Origin: Caecitellus pseudoparvulus
Lineage: Eukaryota > Bigyra: Bicosoecida
DNA: 64,000 nucleotides
Reading direction: 5' to 3'
Assembly (NCBI GenBank): GCA_965644315.1
Contig: CBFFRQ010000069.1
Span: forward strand, 62,001 to 126,000
Positions within the stretch are counted from its first letter, which is position 1; every line of letters begins with the position of its first letter. The translations under genes were made by a program, and so were the position numbers. The notes beneath the pieces were generated by a model. The model had not been told where the DNA came from. It worked only from the letters and a program-made list of their open reading frames with translations, and did no database searches. Positions 57,772 to 64,000 of the stretch are shown one piece after another.

Positions 57772-58657
57772 TCACCTGCGCCGTGCCTTGCTCCCGCGCG
57801 ATGCGGCGCCAGCCTGGCGTGGGCGCTTGCGGGTCTCTGAGGGCACCGTTTGGGGTTCAGCGCTGGCCAGCTTCTCCACTTCCTCCGGTGTCGCGCAGTG
57901 CAGCTTCTTGGACGAAGCGCCAGCGGCGTACAGCGCCAGCTGCACCAGCTGGGCGGACCACTCGCAGCCCGAGAGGTCAGCCCCTGTGCAGGCGTCACTA
58001 AGTGGTTTCACTGCTGAGGCGGCGTCCCCCTCCTCGTCCGCAGCTCGCTGCGCCATGGCCTGCAGCGCTTCTGCAAGCCCCAAGAAGGCCTTGACAGTGT
58101 ACTCGCGCTTCGGCAGGGCTGCCTCCAGCGCCTCGTCGCTCATGAAAGGGACTGCGTCACAGGCAAGTGCCAACACTGCGCTAGCTGTCGCTGGCCCCAC
58201 GCCTTTGAATGCCGTCATGGCCTCCAGCGCCTTGCGCATGCAGGCGGGCTTCGGCGCGCCGCCTGGGCTGTGCGCGAGGTGTTTGAATGCTGCGGTGGAG
58301 GCGGTGCGGACCTGCCCTGGATCTGCTGCGTCGACGAATTGCTGCAGGCGGGGGCGGAATTTCCCCTTGGCCAGCTTCCACTTCATGATTGCGGATAGCT
58401 CTTGCCCTGTGATGTGGGGGGGGTCCCGGGCACGCACTGTGGCGGCGAGCTGCAGCATGCCATCGTCCAAAGCTGGCAAGCCTGCCTCAGGCTTCTGCGA
58501 ATGAAGCGGACGGGTGCGACAACGTGGACACTGTGGGGATGAGCCCAATGCATTGTCGTGTGCACACCTTTACCCTGCCAATGACGAGCGGATACAATCT
58601 CAGCCATGCTCGAAGCGTGGGTGCGTCCAATTTCCGCTCCTCAACACTTGCCGCCAT
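57772..58657 (-). CDS. HhH DNA-glycosylase-like protein, function unknown
   Basis: Exons 58657-58574 and 58494-57772 (79-bp intron, phase 0) give 268 residues. An alternative GT six bases further on is also in phase and would add two residues. The central part has the segment ELSAIMKWKLAKGKFRPRL and then AFKGVGPATASAVLALA (around 115-132). The latter is a helix-hairpin-helix turn (K-G-V-G-P-A-T-A) as in endonuclease III/OGG-type glycosylases. I do not see the usual catalytic Lys plus Asp pair or an Fe-S cluster, so activity is uncertain. The C-terminal 40 residues are basic (TRKRPRQAG, then SKARRR), suggesting a nuclear location. Similar uncharacterised proteins are, to my knowledge, common in fungi and algae. 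Confidence 0.75.
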
Positions 58658-58971
58658 TTCCGCTGGCCTGACGGAAGAACTACGATGCTGCGGGGGATCA
58701 GAGCCTGAAATCCCGTACTGATGAGTCACAGGGATAAAGTGGGGGTTTAATTTTTGTAAGGACTGCTAGCCTCCGTGACGGACGTTGCCGGGAGGGAATC
58801 CTCTCTGTCGCTGAGGAAGTCGACGCGCGAGCAGACCTGCCCGTGGGCCACAAGTGATGTGCTACTCTAAACAAAGAATCCCCCCTGTCCACCAGCATTC
58901 CTTTTGCGCTGGACTTGCGCGTGAGGTCCCTTGACTACGCGCAGTCGCGCCCTGTGGCCAGGCACGCAGCG
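58658..58971. other. Divergent promoter region, HhH gene and ER membrane protein gene
   Basis: 314 bp, AT-richer than flanks (for example around 58725-58760). No ORF is supported. Confidence 0.4.
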
Positions 58972-59845
58972 ATGGCCAGCATGTGCAGGACTGTGGCTCT
59001 GCTCCTGTCTGTAGGGGTGTGTGCCCTCGCAGAAGTGTCTTCATCTGCTGAGCTAACGGACAAGGCATACAACAGCTTCTACTTCCTCGGTCCGTGGCAT
59101 GTTGTGGAGCGCAGCGAAGCTGGCGAGCGGAAATTGGCTTTGAACTTCACTGCTGGGTCAGACGAGTGGACGCTGCAATCTGCAGTCTTGCTCCAGGGCC
59201 AGGATGACCAGGTGCGGTGCCCCGCCATCGTTGGTACTTCCCCTCGCGTGCGGCATGTGCAATTTGCTGCCCCCTGTGCAGATCGGGCAGGCACAGCTAA
59301 GGCTGACTGAGCGTGGCGACTGGTCCCTTTGGGTGTCACCTGGCATGCTGGGCACACCTTACGATGAGGAGGAGGACATGGCTGCCGGGTTGGATGTTGG
59401 CGCTGGCCTCGTGCAGCTGTTCACTTTCTCGTTTGGGGCAGGGGATGCTGGAGTTGCTGACAAAGACGGCAGCCACTTGATGGCCAGCGCCCAAGGTCCT
59501 CTGCAGGCAGGAGGGGAGGGGTCCTTCCACTTTGGGCGCCTGCCAGGGTCTGGCAAGCATGCAGTGGACGGGCAGGCAGCATTCAAGTCCGTGGAGGGCG
59601 ACTCTTGGCTGCTGAAGGTGTCGCGAGAAGGGCAGAGCCAGGTGTCTTGGGCTGCTCGCAAGCAGCCCGAGGCAGGCTCTGGGAGCTGGCTGGAGGACAA
59701 TAAGATGTGGTTGCTGGGCGCACTATTTATCGGGAACTTGGCCCTTCGGCTGTGGTCTCGCTCGGGGCGGGGAGCGCAGCAGGCAGCAGGGAAGCCCAGC
59801 ATGGCAGAGGCGAGGCAGATCCGCCGCGAGAAGAAAAACAAGTGA
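58972..59845 (+). CDS. Type I ER membrane protein with KKxx retrieval signal, unknown function
   Basis: Exons 58972-59211 and 59282-59845 (70-bp intron, phase 0) give 267 residues. A signal peptide (about 1-21, VALLLSVGVCALAE) leads to a luminal domain of roughly 200 residues that looks beta-rich, with one sequon (N-F-T). A single transmembrane helix lies near 222-240 (MWLLGALFIGNLALRL), followed by a basic cytosolic tail ending RREKKNK. The last four residues, K-K-N-K, fit the dilysine KKxx COPI retrieval signal, so ER residence is likely. The layout (signal peptide, beta-rich luminal domain, one helix) recalls ER membrane complex subunits such as EMC7 or EMC10, but I see no convincing sequence match. 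The K+ channel gene begins 150 bp downstream. Confidence 0.75.
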
Positions 59846-59995
59846 ATACACACGCACCAGCCTGTGTGGCTGCCGTACCTCCGTCCAGATTGGTTGGGTG
59901 TAGAGTGTTCCTGGGCGTGTGCCGCGGCGCAGCGACGTGCCACCGTACCTGCGGATCTTGGCGCACGTTGCCTGACCCCCTGGCGCTGCTGCGCC

Positions 59996-62900
59996 ATGGC
60001 TGCGCACGGCTCGGACGATGACGACGCGTGGGACTTGGACATGCGAGAAGTTGTAGATGATAAACCCAAGGAGCCGCCGTCCAAACGGCTGCAGAAAGAG
60101 GTGTGTGGGGGAGCGCCACGCCGAGTGCTGCGCGAGGCCAGTCGCAGCGGCCACGCACCACCCGCCCGGCTCGCACGCTGCCCAGCTTGAGCACGTCATG
60201 TCTCACACCGAGCTAGGGTACTACTGGGATACCGTGCAAACCATTTTGTCCGCGGTGGCTTGCGTCGTTTACATTGGCTCGACGTACGCGGAAGCCTTCG
60301 GCGAGCTACCGTTGGGCATCATCATCTTCGAGTGGACCACTTTCTTTGTCTTCCTGGCCGACTACCTGCTGCACATGTTCCTGGCAGAGTCCCGTGTGCA
60401 GTACGTGCTCAGTGGACCTGCCATTGTGGACCTGCTGGCCATCCTGCCCATCATCTCCATTGCCACGGACGCCCGCATCGGCTTCCTTCGCATCCTGCGA
60501 GTGTTCCGAATCCTGCGCATCCTCAAGGGGTACAAGGCTTTCGACACGCCAACAGGGCCGGAGGCAGATCAGGTCGTCTCCCGCCAAATTGTGTACCTGG
60601 GCTTCTTCATGGTGTCCGTCATTTTCATTGGCGCAGGCATGGTGCATGCCGTGGAGCTGTTCATGCCTGATTCGTTCGAGTGGCCGGCCAGCGCGAACTG
60701 TGACTTCTCAAGTTTGGAGGGGCTGGAATACCACGAATTTCCCAGGGACTGCCAGATGGACTACCTCTCTGCCGTGTACTTCATCGTGGTGACGGTGACC
60801 ACAGTCGGGTACGGCGACATCAACCCCAAGAACATCCTCGGGCGCGTCGTGATTCTGGGCATTCTCGTGCCTCTCTTCGTCATCGTTCCTCAGGAAATAT
60901 CCAAGCTCACAGACCTCCTGGAGAAGCAGAGCAAGTACACGGCGCCCCTATCAGGCTCCAAGGGCGGCCATGTGGTGGTGTGTGGGGACTTACAGTACAG
61001 TGTCGCAATGGCCTTCCTGTCTGAGTTCTTCCACCCTGACCACGGAGATCAAAAGATGAAGGTGGTCTTTCTGCGGCCGTACGAACCTGACCCTTCCCTC
61101 GTCGGGCTGCTCACTGACCAGGTCTTCGCTGACAGGGTGCAGTACATCCGGGGGACGCCACTCAGCACGCACCACTTGGGCAAGGCCAAGCTGCAGGATG
61201 CCGCGGCCGTGTTCGTCCTCACGAACCAGTTCAATGCCGATAGCACCATCGCCGACGCGACGGCCGTGCTCATGGTCAAGGCCATCAAGTCCGTTTGCCC
61301 TTGGGTGCCGGTGTTTTGCCAGCTCATTTCGCCGTCGTCCACCAAGCACACGTGGGCCGAGTGGGACAGCCTTGTCTGCATCGAGCAACTCAAAATGGGC
61401 ATTCTGGCTCGCTCCTGTGTCTGCCCGGGTTTCTCTACGCTGGTCGCTAATTTAGTGGCGTCCTCTTCTGAAGTGGACCCCTCCCGCCTGCCCAAGGCTG
61501 AGAAGCAGTGGGTGACAGAGTACACGCGAGGGTACGGACAGGAAGTGTACACGATGGACCTGAGTCCCAATTTTTCGGGGCTGCTCTTCTCAGAGGTGGT
61601 GAACAAGTGCTACCTGTTGTTCGGCGTGTGCGTCTTCGGCATCCAGCAGCGCCCCAAGCAGGACATGGACGCACAGGAACTGTCCGACGAGACGGATGAA
61701 GAGCGCAGGCGGCGCCTTGCCGCTGAGCAGGCCTCGAAAATGGGCCAGCAGCAAGGCACTGGCGGGCCATCAAGCAGCCAAGACATCCTGGCGCGTGCCT
61801 TGAAGGAGCGGGAGCGGCGGGCGTCTGCACAGATCCTCATCAATCCCCGGGACTACATCGTGCGCACCGGCGACCGCGCCTTCATGATCGCTGACGACGT
61901 CACCTCTGCCATGAAGGTGCAGCAATGGGATGGCAAGGTGGACAAGCCTACACACCGTCTTCTTGCCATGCTCAGCATCTCACCTGCGAAGAAGGCCACC
62001 TTCCGGCGCCTGAACAACAACTTGGGACCCTTCCTGCGCTCGGCAAAGCCCATCATCGCCGGGGCGCCGGTTCGCCAAGGCGGAATGCTGCCGATCTCAC
62101 CTGCAGTCCCTGTTGCGGCAAATGCTGGTGATGAGCAGCCGCTGCTGGCCACACCGTCCCCTGCGGCGCCGTCGACTGCACCATACACGCCAGTTCAGCC
62201 GCCAGTTCCAGCTCTTGTCGACCCTGGGACTTCTTGCATCCACGGGCCTATGGTGGGGCAAGTCATCCCTGATGCAAGCGGGCTGTCGGGTCACATCGTG
62301 CTGTGCGGCGCCTCTGCTGCCTCCTCCGCCTTGCCCGTGTTTGTGAAGTACTTGAGGGCCATCACAGACAAGCCAGTTGTGGTGCTGCACCCGTTGCTCA
62401 ACGCGCCGCCAGCGCTACCGCAGCCGGAATGCCGAAATGTCGCCTTTGTCGTCGGCTCTGCCCTTGAACTGGCAGACTTGGAGGCCGCTGGAATGGCACG
62501 CGCCAGTGTCGGGGTGGTGCTGGCAAACCCTGAGGAAGCTGCTGAGCAAGAGGCGGTCGGGATGACCTCCTCGTCCATGGTGGGTCTCAACGCGGACATT
62601 GAGGCTGTGTTCACTGTGTGTGTAATTGAAGCGAACTTTCCCACCTGCAGGACGCTGGTGGAAGTGGTGGACAACGACTCCATGCGCTTCCTCAACTTCA
62701 AGCCCAGTGCAGACCATGTGCCGCACACGTTGTGGCCCCAATACGCCTGTGGCCGTGTGTACATGAGTTCGACCCTGGACACCCTCATCTGCCAGTCCTT
62801 CTACAACGAAGCCCTCATTCCTGTGCTGGGCCGGCTCATCACTGGCAGTCGGGCTTTCACAGAAGAGGAGGTGGAGCTCGCTGCCCAGCTGAGTGCGGAG

Positions 62901-63326
62901 GAGTCAGACAGCACTTCCCGCTCGGGGGCTTGGGTGGAGAATGCGAACGTCATGCAGCTGCGCGTTCCAGCCCCATACAGGCGCAGGCCTTATCGGGACC
63001 TGTTCATGGAGCTGTTGCTGACTCGGAGCATTCTCCCGCTGGGCGTGTACCGGTCGCACAGCGTGCACCGTGGCGCGCTGCTCGACTACGTCCTGTGCAA
63101 CCCGGCGCCAGATCTCATCCTCCATCCCTCAGACAAGCTGTTTGTGCTCGTAGGGAACAAACTCGTGAAGGAGGCATATGCCAACCTTACCCCCAGCACG
63201 CCTGCTGCGGTTGGCAGCGGCCAACCTGCCGTCACTCCGCTGCAAGGCACCTTGCACCTGCACGCCACGCCGCAGGACAGCAAGGCAGGCCCATTCCCTG
63301 GCCAAGCCGCCGGCACTGGGCTGTAG
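59996..63326 (+). CDS. Slo/BK-type potassium channel with tandem RCK domains
   Basis: Exons 59996-60100 and 60186-63326 (85-bp intron, phase 0) give 1081 residues. The acidic N terminus (GSDDDDAWDLD) precedes six membrane helices. S4 (about 134-152) has regularly spaced arginines, LRILRVFRILRILKG. The pore helix and selectivity filter are VTVTTVGYGD (about 240-248), a K+ filter. S6 is ILGILVPLFVIVPQEISKL. The first RCK domain opens with GGHVVVCGD. The second begins near 750 with SGHIVLCGA. Between them lies a low-complexity linker. This is the Slo/KCNMA-KCNT layout, in which RCK gating rings sense Ca2+, Na+ or other ions. No S0 helix and no clear aspartate-rich calcium bowl were seen, so the gating ligand is unknown. 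It converges on the DHHC gene with 58 bp between stops. Confidence 0.92.
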
Positions 63327-63384
63327 CTCATTTTTTCCCGCGTTGAATGTGAAAATGCATTGCCGTTTATTGAAGGGGCATGCT

Positions 63385-64000
63385 CTACGTAGCGGCTCCG
63401 ACGGCCAAGGTGGCAGGTGGTGCACCTTGCACCGGTCCCGGCTGTGCATCAGCTCTGCCCGCAAAGTCTTCCCCTTGATCAGTCGCGGCAACAGTCCCAT
63501 GGCTGTGATCACAGCAAGAGCTTTGGCAGCCTTGGCGTTGGAGACCACGAGCTCGAAGCTGCGCATCCCGCACCACGAGCAGCACCTCGTTTTTGCCTGC
63601 AATGCCCGCCAGTCGCCCAGCAGTCAACCGCCGAGGCCCTCGCAAGCCCAGAAACTGCATCACATTGTGCACCGTCGAGTCCCAAGAGAAGGGGTTGAAA
63701 TACGACACTGCCAGCGCGGGCATGCGTTGAGCAAGGTGGCCGATAAACGCCTGCACCTGGGCAGGCGTTCCAGGGGGAATGCCTGGAACAGACGAGGGGG
63801 GGATGGGCGTCCCACTGGGGCCAGCCAGGGAGAGGAAGTGGTGGTACCGCTGCAGACCCATGACTTCGTTCGTGGTGATGTTCTGTGCCATGGCGTACGG
63901 GACGTGGAACACCAACAAGTTCCCAGTGAGCACCGCGCCGAAAGCGGCACACGCGAAGGACAACCAGGGAACGATACCGCGCCCAACAGTGATGGCCCAC
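63385..64000 (-). CDS. DHHC palmitoyltransferase, C-terminal part (runs off the window)
   Basis: Partial: the open frame continues past the right edge, so the DHHC cysteine-rich domain itself is outside. Visible are the last membrane helix (FACAAFGAVLTGNLLVFHV), the TTxE motif as N-I-T-T-N-E-V-M, a Pro-rich insert, and the aromatic SYFNPFSWDSTVHNVMQFLG segment that fits the PaCCT/post-TTxE motif. These sit in the right order and spacing for a DHHC-family protein S-acyltransferase. The final roughly 80 residues after FLGLRG are not family-like. Another frame (63129-63602) contains a plausible segment AAKALAVITAMGLLPRLIKG, so an unrecognised intron near 63.6 kb may change the true C terminus. 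Confidence 0.7.
   Translation of the reverse strand, partial: WAITVGRGIVPWLSFACAAFGAVLTGNLLVFHVPYAMAQNITTNEVMGLQRYHHFLSLAGPSGTPIPPSSVPGIPPGTPAQVQAFIGHLAQRMPALAVSYFNPFSWDSTVHNVMQFLGLRGPRRLTAGRLAGIAGKNEVLLVVRDAQLRARGLQRQGCQSSCCDHSHGTVAATDQGEDFAGRADAQPGPVQGAPPATLAVGAAT

Overview
This is nuclear DNA from a eukaryote. Gene after gene is interrupted by short spliceosomal introns (mostly 65-130 bp, donors usually GTGCGT or GTGAGT, acceptors usually GCAG), TAA, TAG and TGA all act as stops, and the products belong to eukaryotic systems (COPII coat, oligosaccharyltransferase, peroxisome biogenesis, mitochondrial carriers, tRNA queuosine). Coding DNA is very GC-rich and intergenic DNA is short. HAP2/GCS1, a CCP5-type tubulin deglutamylase, a CFAP57-like WD40/coiled-coil protein and a huge fibrocystin-like receptor together suggest a flagellated, sexual protist or microalga. 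I cannot name the lineage from this window.

Layout: (1) 0.9-5.3 kb: minus-strand polytopic membrane protein (paralogue C) and a doubtful minus-strand ORF. (2) 5.5-13.3 kb: HAP2, SEC23, a BRCT-SWIM-RING protein, and OST3/OST6 on the minus strand. (3) 13.8-21.8 kb: a large C2-like/coiled-coil protein, CCP5 (minus) and a small beta-rich protein. (4) 22-28 kb: tRNA-guanine transglycosylase, PEX19, mitoferrin (minus) and an ankyrin protein ending in a CaaX box. (5) 28.7-35.8 kb: two tandem genes, A and B, paralogous to C. (6) 36-56.3 kb: an EVE-domain protein, a 2518-residue CFAP57-like protein and a 3858-residue fibrocystin-like protein (minus). (7) 56.7-64 kb: a pyrimidine-nucleotide-type mitochondrial carrier, an HhH glycosylase-like protein (minus), an ER membrane protein ending in KKNK, a Slo/BK-type K+ channel and the C-terminal part of a DHHC palmitoyltransferase (minus).

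Themes: ciliary/gamete surface biology (HAP2, CCP5, CFAP57-like, fibrocystin-like), secretory pathway and membrane-protein maturation (SEC23, OST3, KKxx protein, DHHC enzyme, two CaaX proteins), and organelle supply (PEX19 and two carriers). The strongest candidate for something undescribed is the three-member A/B/C family. It has about ten to twelve predicted membrane passes, a long Ser/Pro-rich loop ending in a Cys cluster, and a conserved C-terminal C-P-F...D-x-C tail, with a shared phase-0 intron. A 9-base motif, ATTTCCGCA, recurs 10-17 bases before several start codons and may be a core promoter or 5' leader element.

Exon joins were worked out by hand from splice-site sequence, phase and family alignment. 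Where a join is unresolved the entry says so.
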